Part shown: one piece after another, positions 11,274 to 21,311 of the stretch | How the letters are laid out: each line of letters opens with the position of its first letter | Numbering within the stretch: position 1 is the first letter of the stretch | Assembly: GCF_050624435.1 (NCBI RefSeq) | Contig: NC_134541.1 | Span: 11,028,995 to 11,092,994 of the forward strand | Direction: 5' to 3' | DNA: 64,000 nucleotides | DNA from: Tenrec ecaudatus | Lineage: Eukaryota; Chordata; Mammalia; Afrosoricida; Tenrecidae | Notes under the pieces: generated by a model | Database searches by the model: none | Told to the model about the DNA's origin: nothing | What the model saw: only the letters and a program-made list of their open reading frames with translations | Made by a program: the position numbers and the translations under genes

Positions 11274-11480
11274 GTAAGTGCCGCGCCGCGCGCGCTCCGG
11301 GGCCCAGTGCGCGCTCCGGGGCCCGGGCCCAAGCGCGTCTGCGGCGCAGCCAGCAGGCCCGGGGCCCCGAAATCGGGGTGACGGCCGCCAGCCGGCTCGC
11401 CGGGATCGCGACGGGCGCGCGGCGCCAGGGGCGCAGGAGGGAACCGGGGGTGCGCACCCAGATAGGGGGGGTGCTCGCTA

Positions 11481-12269
11481 GCCTGGCAAGGCCCCCTTAG
11501 CCAGGGAGCTGGTGGGGGGGATGCTGGGGACACAAATCACTATCCCTTGGGGGCATTACCGCCCCCACCCCCGGTGGAGTTTGGGGGTAGGATTTGGGGT
11601 AACCCGGACAATGCTGATCTGGAAAACTTCTCCCTTGGAGGCTCCTGATGCCAAGAGCATGGGGCTGGAGGGTTTGGGCGTCCGGAGGTCGGTGGGCTCC
11701 CCGGAAAGCCTCTCTCCCCTGGAAAGTGGGACTCTGGATGGGAAACCGGTGCGTTGCGTTTGGGGGCTCTTTTTTGAGATTTCCTGTGGAGGGCAGCAGC
11801 CTCATCCAGTCCCCGTTTCGCCCGGGGCATGGCTCCACCACGTGCAGCCCTGGGGCCGCCGCCCACCAGCCACCTGAGAGCGGGAACACTTCTTTTAAAA
11901 AGCTCCCAGGCCCCACCCAGAAGCTCTCTGGGGAGGGGCAGGGATCGGCCTGCCTCCTCCCGCTGCCTGGGCGGCTGGGAAGCTAGGGAAGTTGGAGAGA
12001 CCAGGCATAGGGCTGTGCAGGCACCTGATCCAGAGACAGGGTCTCCCCGCCCCCACTCTTAACCTTGGAGGCCGCGATCCCAGACTTGGCCGTCTCTTGC
12101 TTGCATGACTTGTAAAAAGCACAGGTCTCCCCCAAACCCAGCCCCCGACACCCCATTCTGACACCATCTCCCAGATGGGATTCAGTTCCCTGCCTGGCGC
12201 TCTCTGCTCTTCACCCAACTCCCTCTATATCTTTGGGTCACTCTGGGGTTGAAACTGTTGGAGAGCCCG
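11481..12269. other. Intron 1, GC-rich 5' part
   Basis: Single-copy-looking intronic sequence trailing off from the CpG island. Overlapping frames on both strands (11497-12218) are compositional. Confidence 0.4.
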
Positions 12270-12479
12270 CAGGGGTCCTCAAACTTTTTAAACGGGGCCA
12301 GTTCACTGTCCCTCAGACCCATTGACTATAGTTTTAAAAGAACTACAAAAAAAAAACATGAACAAATTCCTAGGCACATTGCACATATCTTATTTTGAAG
12401 TCAAAAAACACCCGGCGGGCCAGATAAATGTTCTCGGTGGGCCGCATGTGGCCCACGGGCCATCGTTTGAGGACGCCTG
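12270..12479 (+). mobile_element. Non-autonomous hAT transposon (OposCharlie-like family), sense
   Basis: A 210-bp element with imperfect terminal inverted repeats CAGGGGTCCTCAAAC and GTTTGAGGACGCCTG. The interior has ggggccagttcactgtccct.ag, gcacatatcttattttgaag and a ggcccacgggcc end. It is homologous to 45310-45525 in opposite orientation. The flanking 8-mers do not match, so the target duplication has decayed. The family name is from memory. Confidence 0.75.
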
Positions 12480-12899
12480 GGCCCTAGAGGCATAAAGGGG
12501 GGTGGCTCTGGGGGCATTTCACTGGGCCCACTTTTAAAGTCTGGTCCTTGTGGGTCTCACTGACAAACCCCCAAGATAGGGATAGACTATCATTCTGAAT
12601 TCTCAGCGAGGGGGCAGGGGGATACTTTCAAACTAACTCAAAAGGGGACTTCAGTAAGAACCAGATAGCTGGGGCCAGAAGCTGGTGGGGCTCTCTGAGC
12701 AGGCCTCTTCTAAGCACTGTCTGGGTAAGACACCAGCACCCTGTGACAGAGGAACTTCTCCCCACCCCCACCCAGGGTTAAGAAAATCATGGCACCTGGA
12801 CGCCAACTATATACACAGAGATGATGCTTGCTGTTAGTGAAACTTAAGAAAAATGGGAAGTGATGGCTGTAGCACTTCCTTGGTCAGAAGATTAGGACC
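12480..12899. other. Intron 1, unassigned
   Basis: No repeat or gene recognised. Confidence 0.35.
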
Positions 12900-12980
12900 T
12901 ACAAGGGAGCTTCAAAAAGTTAGTGGGAAAATCCCATGATCTCTTTCCTTTTATTTTCCTGCACATGTTCTGGAGCCCCC
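12900..12980 (+). mobile_element. Mariner-type MITE (short)
   Basis: Starts tacaagggagcttcaaaaag and ends with a degenerate inverted counterpart (catgttctggagcccc), about 80 bp. A sister copy lies at 33332-33411. Matches the general plan of mariner-derived miniature elements. Confidence 0.5.
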
Positions 12981-13029
12981 CCCCCCCCCCATGGAATCCT
13001 CTGTCATCCGTAAGTAGTTATGTGTATGT

Positions 13030-13209
13030 TGTGGTTGCGTGCCGTGGATTCCAACTCGTAGCGACCCGATTGGACAGAGTCGAGCTGCCCCCTTCAGGCT
13101 TCAAGAGCGGATTTCCAGCTCTCTTCTACCACGCACGGCTGGTGGGTTTGAACTGCCAACCTTGCGGTTAGCAGTTGAACACGTAACCATTGTGCCACTG
13201 GGGCTCCTT
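13030..13209 (-). repeat. AfroSINE-like SINE (antisense)
   Basis: Antisense order: attccaactcgtagcgaccc, gacagagtcgagctgccccc, ggtgggtttgaactgcc, aaccttgcggttagcag, gtgccactggggctcc. Well preserved. Confidence 0.8.
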
Positions 13210-13739
13210 GATCCTATTTATAAAGAGCTCTTAGCACCATTTGCCTGTCAGTTCGTCACACAGGTGGCTTGTATGTTGCTGGGATGCTGGGAGCTAGGTC
13301 CGTGGTATTTCAGATGCCAGCTGGGTCACCCGGAGTGAACAGGGTGCAGCGGAGCTTCCAGACTAAGGACAGACTATGAAGGAGGGAGGAATCAGCTGCC
13401 CACATTGGAGACAGCGGACACAGACAGCGTTATTCATAGAGAACAAGACTTACGTGTATGTGGGAAAGGGATTTATTTTTCAATGCATTGCAGATAAACA
13501 AGTATTTCACAATATTGATGGTAGGCATAGGCGGGAAGACTGTTAGTGATTCTGGTGTATTTGTGAGTTACCTTCTAATAAGGCAAAGAATGAAAACTCT
13601 AAATGCGTGGGTTTAGAGATTTGTTAACTACTTGTGTCTGCTGATTGAATGGACATTTTATATCACATGCAGATAGGGCGCCAGGGGCCTATCAGAGATG
13701 AACAGTGTGAACTGCCATGAACTAATGGCCCTGTCCGTC
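13210..13739. other. Intron 1, unassigned
   Basis: No gene or repeat recognised. Confidence 0.35.
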
Positions 13740-13925
13740 AGGGGCCCTGGAGGCACAGCGGTTGCGTGCTGGGCAGCCGACCACAGGGTCAGCAGTTCCG
13801 AAGCACTAGCTGCTCTGAGGGACAAGGATGTGGCTTTTTATTCCCGGGAAGTTACCCCCAGGGGCAGTTCTACCCTGTCCTGTAGGGTCACTATGAGTCA
13901 GAATCCACTCGGTGGCAGTTTTCCA
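13740..13925 (+). repeat. AfroSINE-like SINE
   Basis: Nearly full length: ggggccctggaggcacagcg, cacagggtcagcagttccg, agttctaccctgtcctgtag, ggtcactatgagtcagaatc and ctcggtggcag. Confidence 0.85.
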
Positions 13926-14269
13926 CACAGAACGAAAGTCTGAACAGAAGTAACAGAACACCCAAATGTCATGGTCTAACGAGAAGTCGCGGTTAATATC
14001 AGATTGGATCGGTTCATTGGAACAATGGAGTAAGGGCTTGCCTCTCTAAAGGGACTGTCACATATTCCTCGTGGTTACAGAGTGGCTGCAGAAGCCCCTG
14101 GTGTTACATCAGCATTCCAGATGACAAGAGGAGAGTGCCGGCTTTGTCTGCTCCTTTTAGCAGGAGAGCCAAAAATGTCCCAGACGCTCCTCCAGCACTG
14201 TGCTGAGGGGGTTCCCAAGTATTTAGGGGACCAAAATTATTTAGACTTAGTGGAAGGGAGATAGGGGTT

Positions 14270-14486
14270 GGTAAGATATGAAGATAATAATAATTTATAA
14301 TTTATCAAGGAGCTACAAGGGTGGGGGCAGAGGGAGGGCAAAAAGAGGAGCTGATACCAAGGGTTCGATAGAAAGTAAATGTCTAGAAAGGAAGGATGGA
14401 TAGCAGCCTATGTACAAATATGCTTGAGACAACTGATGTATGGATTGTTGTAAGAGTTGTGAGAGCCCCCAATAAAATGATCTTTT
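14270..14486 (+). mobile_element. L1 3'-end fragment (host of a nested insertion)
   Basis: taatttataatttatcaagg, aaaagaggagctgatacc and gagcccccaataaaatgatc match the L1 3' end. The AATAAA sits at 14471-14476. A second L1 end is inserted into its tail in opposite orientation. Confidence 0.8.
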
Positions 14487-14864
14487 TTTTTTTCTTCTTT
14501 TACATTTTATTAGGGACTCCAACAACTCTTACCACAATCCATACATATACATACATCAATTGTATAAAGCACACCCATACATTCCCTGTCCCAATCATTC
14601 TCAAGGCATTTGCTCTTCACTTAAGCCCCTTGCATCAGGTCCTCTTTTTTTTTTCCCCCCTCCCTCCCTTTTCCCCCCTCCCTCATATGCCCTTGGTAAT
14701 TTATACCTCGTTATTTTGTCATATCTTGCCCTATTCGGGGTCTCCCTTCCCCCCTTCTCTGCTGTCCCTCTCCCAGGGAAGAGGTCACATGTGGCTCCTT
14801 GTAATCAGTTCCCCCTTTCCAACCCACTCACCCTCCACTCTCCCAGCATCGTCCCTCACGCCCT
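14487..14864 (-). mobile_element. L1 3' end inserted into another L1 tail
   Basis: A 378-bp antisense L1 3' terminus (ttttacattttattaggg near the left, ggaagaggtcacatgtggc near the right). It is flanked by an exact 14-bp duplication, TAAAATGATCTTTT, at 14473-14486 and 14865-14878, which proves L1-type target-primed insertion. Confidence 0.85.
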
Positions 14865-15159
14865 TAAAATGATCTTTTAATTTAAAAAAATTTTAAGGCA
14901 GAAAAGTTAACTCAGGAGAAAAAAAATATTTAGACCAGTGGTTCTACAAGTGTTGTGGTGGGCGGGGTATTTACATTTTGGAAGAATTGGTTTCCATCAC
15001 AACAGCTCTTAATTGGGGTGGGAGAGGACAGCTGGCCCTACATAGCAAGGCAACCCCACCCACCAGATTGTCCTTGCCCCAGTGCCTCAAGTGTGACATG
15101 GGCCACTGGGGTCTCAAGACACTGCTGCTAGGACAACTGAGATTCTGTTTGCAAGAAAG

Positions 15160-15360
15160 AGAGGGGCTCTGGCAGTGCGGTGGTTAAACCCTGGGCTGCT
15201 CCCTGAAAGGTTCATGGTTCAAAGCCACCATCCGCTCCACGGGAGAAAGATGTGGCAGTCTGCTCTGGTAACGATTTACAGCTGCGGGATCCATATGGGG
15301 CAATTTTACTCTGTCCTACGGGGTGACCGGGAGTTGGAATTGACTTGGTGGCAAGGAGGA
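15160..15360 (+). repeat. AfroSINE-like SINE
   Basis: gagaggggctctggcagtgc, ccctgaaaggttcatggttc, ccgctccacgggagaaagat, ttactctgtcctacggggtg and attgacttggtggc. It belongs to the subfamily with agatgtggcagtctgctc. Confidence 0.8.
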
Positions 15361-15610
15361 TGGGCTGGGAGCCAGCCACAACTGCTACCCAAACTAGCCC
15401 ACCCACCATGGTAACTCCAGGGGTGTCAGAATGGGGCTGTGCTCCCTGGGTATTCCAGGCCTTTGTGAAGCAGATTGGAAGGCCTTTCTTCTGTGGTGCG
15501 CCCGGCCGGGTCTGAACCTCTTGGCCAGGGGTCCCGCATGTCGATCTGGGGACCCCTCCAGTGTCACATTGCCTAGAGTTGATCTGTGACCCTCCTCTTG
15601 TCCCCTGGAG

Positions 15611-15850
15611 TCCCAGGTGGCACAACTGTGCTGGTGGAGCTCACCCCGGACATCCACATCTGTGGCATCTGCAAGCAGCAATTCAACAACCTGGACACCT
15701 TTGTGGCTCACAAGCAAAGTGGCTGCCAGCTGACCGGCACACCCGGGGCCGCCCCCAGCACCGTCCAGTTTGTGTCGGAGGAAACTGTGCCGGCCACCCA
15801 GACCCAGACCAGCAGCCGAACCATCACTTCGGAAACCCAGACCATCACAG
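15611..15850 (+). CDS. ZFP64: ZFP64 coding exon 2 (residues 16-96, first zinc finger)
   Basis: The acceptor is cttgtcccctggag before 15611 and the donor is gtacgg at 15851. The exon is 240 nt, phase 1 at both ends, so it is removable in frame. It encodes the segment beginning IPGGTTVLVELTPDIHICG and contains an N-terminal C2HC-type finger with Cys33, Cys36, His49 and Cys54 (C-X2-C-X12-H-X4-C), so the last ligand is Cys rather than His. A Ser/Thr/Gln-rich stretch (residues about 70-95, TQTQTSSRTITSETQTIT) follows and is probably disordered. The open frame runs past the donor to 16077, but that extension has no likeness to the family and is intronic. Confidence 0.95.
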
Positions 15851-16589
15851 GTACGGAGGGGGGGGCGGACAGGGGGAGACGGGGGTGGGAACTTCGCTGT
15901 GCCCCAGATGCCTCTGCGGAACTTGTTAAAAATATCGGTTCCCAGCGCTGGCCCCCTGGGCTTGCTGATTCATTATTTTTAACAAGCTCCTCTGGGAAGC
16001 CAGCTGCATGGCCAGGTTATGGAACTGCTGGGTTAAAACATGAAGTGTTCCCTGGTGGAAAGTGCCCTCACGTGTGAGAAACGTCACATCGACAAAAAGC
16101 AGGTTTCTGAAACGAAAACGGACGGTACGTTAAGAAACACAGTGTTTGTGTAAGCCGTACGGGAGATGCATCGTGATTTAAAAAGCGGTTGTTGGGGGCG
16201 GTGGGAATACTTGAGTGGCCCCTGAGTGGGCAGTACTTGTGCAAAGAGACTAAAAACGTGTTTGGAAACAACAAGCCACATAAAACGAATCAACAAGCAT
16301 TGGCAACGCCCCTGCTGGCCAGGAAGGCAGGTAGGACTGTCCCTGCTCTTGGCTGTGCTGGGTGGCTCCCCCAAAATGAATTACAAGTAGACCCCAAACT
16401 TGAAACATGCACAATGAAACTATAAAAGTTAACATTACACATGCACATTCTTGTAAAGCCTATATAATTCGTCTTACATATTCTCCAGACAACTTTAAAA
16501 ATATAAAGATAGATATGCTTAGCCTTACTTAGCTAAGGCATTCACATTCAAAATTTTTTAAATATCATGTACACAATTGCTATGCACCA
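15851..16589. other. Intron 2, 5' part, unassigned
   Basis: No repeat recognised. Confidence 0.35.
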
Positions 16590-16752
16590 GTCCTGGTTCC
16601 TCGTGTTACCACATGACAGGGTGGAGCTGCCCATGGTGCCCCAGGTTCTCATCTGCTCTTTTCTCCCACAGCACGCCTGGGGAGTTGAACCACCAACCTT
16701 GTGTTTAATAGCTTCAAAATGCTTAACCAGTACACCACCGGGGTTCCTTAAA
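16590..16752 (-). repeat. AfroSINE-like SINE (antisense), diverged
   Basis: gacagggtggagctgcccat, ggagttgaaccaccaacctt, gcttaaccagtacaccaccg and gggttcctt. Confidence 0.65.
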
Positions 16753-16783
16753 TACACACACATGTATTTTTATACTAATATCT

Positions 16784-16785
<2 letters not shown>

Positions 16786-16824
<39 letters not shown>

Positions 16825-16840
16825 TGTCAGTCTGTCTGTC
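16786..16840. repeat. (GT)n microsatellite with a (TCTG)n tail
   Basis: About 19 GT units at 16786-16823, then tctgtcagtctgtctgtc. Confidence 0.95.
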
Positions 16841-16841
16841 C

Positions 16842-17015
16842 CAGGATGGTGCCATTAAGTGCTCAGCTACTAATGGAAAGGTTGTAAGTTCAAGCCCATG
16901 CAGAGGCAACTCAGAAAAGACTGTTAATTTACTCCTAAAAAATCATCCATCAAAAACTCTGTGGAGCCCAATTCTACTCTCACACACAAGTCAAAATCAG
17001 CTTGATGTCAACCGG
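16842..17015 (+). repeat. AfroSINE-like SINE, diverged
   Basis: ccaggatggtgccattaagtgctcagctactaatggaaagg and gttcaagcccatgcagagg correspond to the 5' half. The 3' end is poorly matched. Confidence 0.5.
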
Positions 17016-17119
17016 TATGTTTTTTATAGAGAAAGTATACAAGGAGGTACCCTCCCCCCCCCAAAAAAAAGTGGAATTGTGCTGGGCAGAGTGGAGCTTT
17101 CATAATATGAGTTTTTCCT

Positions 17120-17965
17120 GCTAGGTGAGCACTGAGCAACTTGGTCTGACTTAGTGCACCCAGTGGTGTCACCTGGGAAGGTTCTCTCTGGTCACAGTGA
17201 ATTTTTACTAAAAGCAGTTTCACTCAAACCTTGTTTTTGTGACGGCCGATTTAAGAGAACAGTGTGCAACTATGACATTTTGTTTCCTGCTCAGGAAAAT
17301 TGCTGCAGAAACTGTTGTGATGTTGAACACAGCTTACAAGGACAGTGCTGTGGGAAAAACTCAAATATAGGAATAGTTTTCTCATTTCAAAAAAGATGAA
17401 GTGTTTATTGATGACAAACCTTGTTCTGGATGTCTGTCAATTCCCCAATGGACAAAAACGTTGAGTCCTAGGGCATTTGGGGTTTGTTCCACTGGCTCAG
17501 ACTGTTACTCAGACTTCCTATTTAGAGGTTCTGAAAAGATGGTGTAGCAGTATGCGACAAAAAAGGCCTGATTAGTGGCAGGTGGGGTTTTGCCACCACA
17601 ACAATGCACCTGCTCACACAGCCGCCTCAGTGCGCCAGTTTTTCAGGAAAACAAACAAACAGCATGCCTGTGTTGCCCCACACACCTTGCTCGCCTGACC
17701 TTGCTCCTTGTGACTTCTTTTTGTTTCCACGAACGAAGAAAGACATGAAAGGACAGCGATTTGACAAAGTAGTAGAGGTGGAGAAAAAAACGAGGCAGGT
17801 GTTGTCAGCCATCAAAGCAGATGATTTTGAAAACGTTTTCCAAGAATGGAATCACAGATTAAGTGTAATGGACAGTACTTTGAAGGTGATAAGTTGTTTG
17901 TAAAAACATTTAAATACATAGCTTTGAAAAAAATCTGGTTTTTTGGGGGGGCTACCCCCTCCTAT
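17120..17965 (+). pseudogene. Mariner-family transposase relic
   Basis: Degenerate reading frames carry mariner transposase landmarks in order. The region around 17395-17440 resembles the DDKPCSGCLS segment before the catalytic core. Around 17590-17620 is a broken counterpart of HHDNAPAH, holding the second catalytic Asp. The frame at 17604-17903 then contains the diagnostic CSPDLAPCDFFLFP, followed by KGQRFD and the C-terminal FQEWNHR region. Stops and frameshifts separate these parts, so no active enzyme is possible. A G/C-rich 3' end near 17940-17965 resembles a worn mariner terminus. It sits in intron 2. Confidence 0.85.
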
Positions 17966-18019
17966 ACTATAGGCCATGTATTACATATACTATAGACACA
18001 CACACACAGTGGTATATAC

Positions 18020-18192
18020 CAGGGAGTCCTGGTGGCATTGGGCTGCTAACTGCAAGGTCAGCAGCTTGAACTGCAGCCACTCCGCAGAAGACAGGAATCT
18101 TTCTATACAGTCTCAGAAACCCAATCTCAGGCAGTTCTACCCTGTTCTATAGGGTTGTTATGAACTGGCATCCACTCAATGCCAGTGAGTTT
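18020..18192 (+). repeat. AfroSINE-like SINE
   Basis: ggagtcctggtggcattggg, ctaactgcaaggtcagcagc, ttctaccctgttctataggg and catccactcaatgccagtga. Confidence 0.8.
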
Positions 18193-18204
18193 ATTATATG
18201 TACT

Positions 18205-18310
18205 ACATTCAAAACAAAACCAAAAACCAGCAACTCAGAGTGGCTGGTGGTTTTGAACTGCTGACCTTGTGGTTAGCAGCTCACAGCATAACTACTGCAC
18301 CACCATGTAT
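18205..18310 (-). repeat. AfroSINE-like SINE (antisense), 5' part
   Basis: ggctggtggttttgaactgc, tgaccttgtggttagcagc and actgcaccaccatg. Confidence 0.7.
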
Positions 18311-18770
18311 ACAATCACTATTCCTGACAAAGAGAACAGGTTGCTGGAGCACCCCTTCCCCCACCAAGAAAAAGAATCACAAATATGAGTAAAACTACAA
18401 AGGTTGCAGCAAATAATGTTTGTAAACCGAAGTGTAAACGAACCCAAATAACAAGTCAGCAGTTTGGGGAAGACTTTTGTGGCCTATAGGACTAAGGCCT
18501 AATGTCCCTCATATAGAAAGAACACACACACACACATCAATGAAAGTAGAGAAGAACACTGAGACACGTTAGCAAAGGGCAGCAGGTGATACCCAAGAAA
18601 CTATGAAAGGATGCCCCCACCGTCTCTGAAATCGAAGAAAGATAGGGAGTCCCAGGTTACAAACAAGCTCCACTGCTAACAGTCTTTAAATAGAGCTGTG
18701 GGTATGCCAGAACAAGTGTGGAAGGCTCTTATTTAGCCATACTTACAAACAAACAAAATAACCTCACGAA
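18311..18770. other. Intron 2; possible old L1 ORF2 piece near 18400-18640
   Basis: The order of A-rich phrases (aatgtccctcatatagaaag, gtagagaagaacactgagac) recalls L1 ORF2 3' sequence, but too weakly to call. Confidence 0.3.
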
Positions 18771-18773
18771 CAC

Positions 18774-18942
18774 TGGGTCGATTCCAACTCACAGCCATCC
18801 TATAGGACAGGGTAGACCTGCCACTATGAGTTTCTGAGATGGTAACTCTTTACGGGGGTGGAAAACCTCATCTTTCTCCTGAGGAGCAGCTGGTGATGTG
18901 GACTGCTGACCCTGCAGTTAGCGGCCCAATAAGGCTCTAAAT
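18774..18942 (-). repeat. AfroSINE-like SINE (antisense)
   Basis: gtcgattccaactcacagcc, tataggacagggtagacctg, gtaactctttacggg and gcagttagcggcccaa. Confidence 0.8.
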
Positions 18943-19134
18943 CAGTGGTTCTCAACCTGTGGGTTGCGACCCCTTTGGGGGACGAACAATCCTTTCACAG
19001 GGGTCGCCGGTTCATAGCAATAGCAAAATGACAGTGATGAAGTAGCAACGAAAAAAATTGTATGGTTGGGGGGTCCCCACAACACGAGGAACTGTATGAA
19101 AGGGTCGCAGCGTGAGGAAGGTGGAGAACCCTTG
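18943..19134 (+). mobile_element. SPIN-like non-autonomous hAT, copy 1
   Basis: A 192-bp element from CAGTGGTTCTCAACCTGTGG to GGAGAACCCTTG, with aggggtcgcc, agtgatgaagtagcaacg and ggttggggggtccccac inside. Flanking 8-mers CTCTAAAT / GTCTAAAC share the TCTAAA core of hAT target sites. Its interior is shorter than that of the 23198 copy. Confidence 0.85.
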
Positions 19135-19700
19135 GTCTAAACTTTTCTGTGATGTGAAAACTGCAGGAGCAGCTGGTGAAGACAATGCTGATGAAGCCAT
19201 TTGTTGCCACTGGGTCGGTCCAAGCCTTTCAAAATGAGCGCATGTTTATGTAAGATTACAGGGGGATGGGATTTGTTCTTCGGTGGATGTCTGTAACCCA
19301 AGGATTACTGTAAAGTGCAAAACAAGGCTCAGAGGCGGAACATAAGTTTATAGACTCTATTTGGAGGGCAATCTTCTGATATCTTTCAACTTGAAATCTA
19401 GATGAACACTCTAATCCAGTGAATCTACTTTGAGGTACTTATCCTATAGAACTTCATTTTTTTAATTGTTTTAAAATTCATTTAGGGTATGTCAGGTAGA
19501 AAACGTAGAGCTTTTGTATGTACACATCAAGAGGCAGATGGAGAAATATTAGAGATTCAGATGATATCATATTCACAGGAATATGACTTGGCCTTGAACA
19601 GGGAAACTGGTGTGCAGATTGAATAAGGATAGTGAACGGATACAAGCCTGGCACACCTGTTCCTGATTGTGCATCATTCACTATCCCCTGGTTCCGACTG
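19135..19700. other. Intron 2, unassigned
   Basis: No gene or repeat recognised. Confidence 0.35.
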
Positions 19701-19701
19701 C

Positions 19702-19729
19702 TGTGTGTGTGTGTGTGTGTGTGTGTGTA
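19702..19729. repeat. (GT)n microsatellite
   Basis: About 14 uninterrupted GT units. Confidence 0.95.
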
Positions 19730-21110
19730 CAGGTTTCACACGAGCACAAGGAAGTGTCTTAGAATCCCCATGCTTTGCAATGTTCGTCCTAGTTTTCTGC
19801 GGTCCGCGTTGTCAAATACCTTTGCATATCAACAAAACACAGGTAAACGACTATCTTTCTGGTACTGTCTCCTTTCTCCCCAACCCCATCTACCCATCAG
19901 CCATGATGGCCCACATTCCACATCCTCTTCTGAATCTGGCCTGAATTACTGGCGGTTCCCTGCCGATGTGCGGTAATAACCACGGTTTTTTTAATTGCCT
20001 ACAGCAGAATTCTACTTGAGTGTGATCTTCAGGACATTGCTCGATAATTTCTACACTCTACTGGGTCCGCTTTCTTTGGAACGAGCACAAATATGGATTT
20101 CTTCCAGTCGGTTGTCTAGGTGTCTTGGCATAGACTCTTGAGTGCTTGTGGATGCATTTGATTGACAGTCTGTCGGGTCCTGGAGCCTGGCTGTCCACCA
20201 GGGTCCCCAATGCAGCTTGACCGGTACCACCAGTTCTTGACCAGCCACCACCTCCTGCGATGGCTGGGCGGGACCAATTCTCTTTGGCACGGTGGCTCTG
20301 CCTAGTCCTGCCATCTTTGGGTGCTTCCTGCAGTGTTCCGGGTGTTGCCCACAGAATCTTTCGATATTGTAACTTGAGGCTTGAACTTTTTCTTCCGTCC
20401 TCTTTTGTAAACTGCTGAGTATGTTCTTTCAGTTGGGTTTTCTAACTCCAGGTCTCCAACTAGTTCATCGTAAGACTTTGTGCTCTTGAGCTGCCCTTTG
20501 AAATCATCGCCGCCAGAGAGGTAGTCAGTGGATTCCTTTGTGTTCTCTCTGGACAGGCCCGTGTAGATCGTCACCACTCAGGTTGTTGAAAAGGTATTTC
20601 AATTGAATAGTTCGTTGGTCTTGAAAACCTCTTTTGTGGGATCTCCAGCGTCATTTGTCACCAAGGTCCTGTTTTCTAACTGATTCCTTTCTCTGTTTCT
20701 GACTTGTATATTCGAATCACCGGTCATTATCAATGTGTCCTGATTGCACATGTAATCATTCTCAGACTGCCAAAGTTGGTACAAAGGCTTCACTTTCTGC
20801 ATCGTTAGTGGGTGGTGCATACACTTAAATAATGGCCAGATCAACCAGTCCTGCTTGGGGACCAGATGGATATCACCCTGTCACACACAGCATCGTCCTT
20901 CAGCATAGATCCTGAAATGTTCTGTATGATGACCTCATCGCTTCCAGCACTGGATACGCCACCGCAGTGTGACAAACTGATGGGAGGGGTAGGCGTTGGA
21001 GCGAAGAGGTGAATTTTGTCTTCTGAAGTGTATGTGGATGTTTGGCAATAAGCAAGTCTGGCCATTGTTTCACTTAACGCATCCAAAGTCACATCCCTGC
21101 CCCGTTCATA
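19730..21110 (-). mobile_element. RTE-clade LINE fragment, endonuclease and upstream RT region
   Basis: On the minus strand, several broken frames (20051-21092) run in order through an APE-type endonuclease-like stretch, with MTGDSNIQVRN (20599-20844) corresponding to the usual GDFNAKVG-like motif. Linker sequence toward the reverse transcriptase follows. The piece lies 5' of the part of the element preserved at 8034-8830, so the two copies cover different regions. Multiple stops; inactive. Confidence 0.7.
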
Positions 21111-21199
21111 AATAGAGGGGTGTGTATAAACTTAAAGAGGGTCCTGGTCACTCAGTCGGGTACAGTGTGAGGTCAGAAGCAACCCGCTCTGGTCCCCAT

Positions 21200-21311
21200 C
21201 GGATTCCCAGTGCATGGAACAAGCTACCGGATTCCCACTGCATGGAACAAGCTACCGGATTCCCGCTTCATGGAACAAGCTACTGGATTCCCTGTGCATG
21301 GAACAAGGCTT
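21200..21311 (+). repeat. Minisatellite, four copies of a 28-bp unit
   Basis: Units at 21200-21227, 21228-21255, 21256-21283 and 21284-21311. The first three end in the same ATGGAACAAGCTAC and differ at one to three bases near positions 10-13; the last is more diverged at its 3' end. Confidence 0.9.

Larger units (their letters stand above)
10690..11480 (+). promoter_or_regulatory. ZFP64: CpG island and presumed promoter / 5' UTR of ZFP64
   Basis: Sequence from about 10690 to 11480 is extremely G+C-rich with many CpG dinucleotides (densest 10850-11060 and 11270-11440), in contrast with the AT-richer flanks. It spans exon 1 and its donor, as expected of a vertebrate housekeeping-type promoter. 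An A/T-rich element, ataaaagg at 11148-11155, resembles a TATA box and would place a start near 11180; that is only a suggestion, since CpG promoters usually start at several sites. Long reading frames here on both strands follow from base composition. Confidence 0.8.

Noticed and set aside
10238-11533. Several long frames on both strands around the CpG island
   Set aside because: Stop codons are rare in such GC-rich DNA; frames overlap each other on both strands and resemble nothing known.
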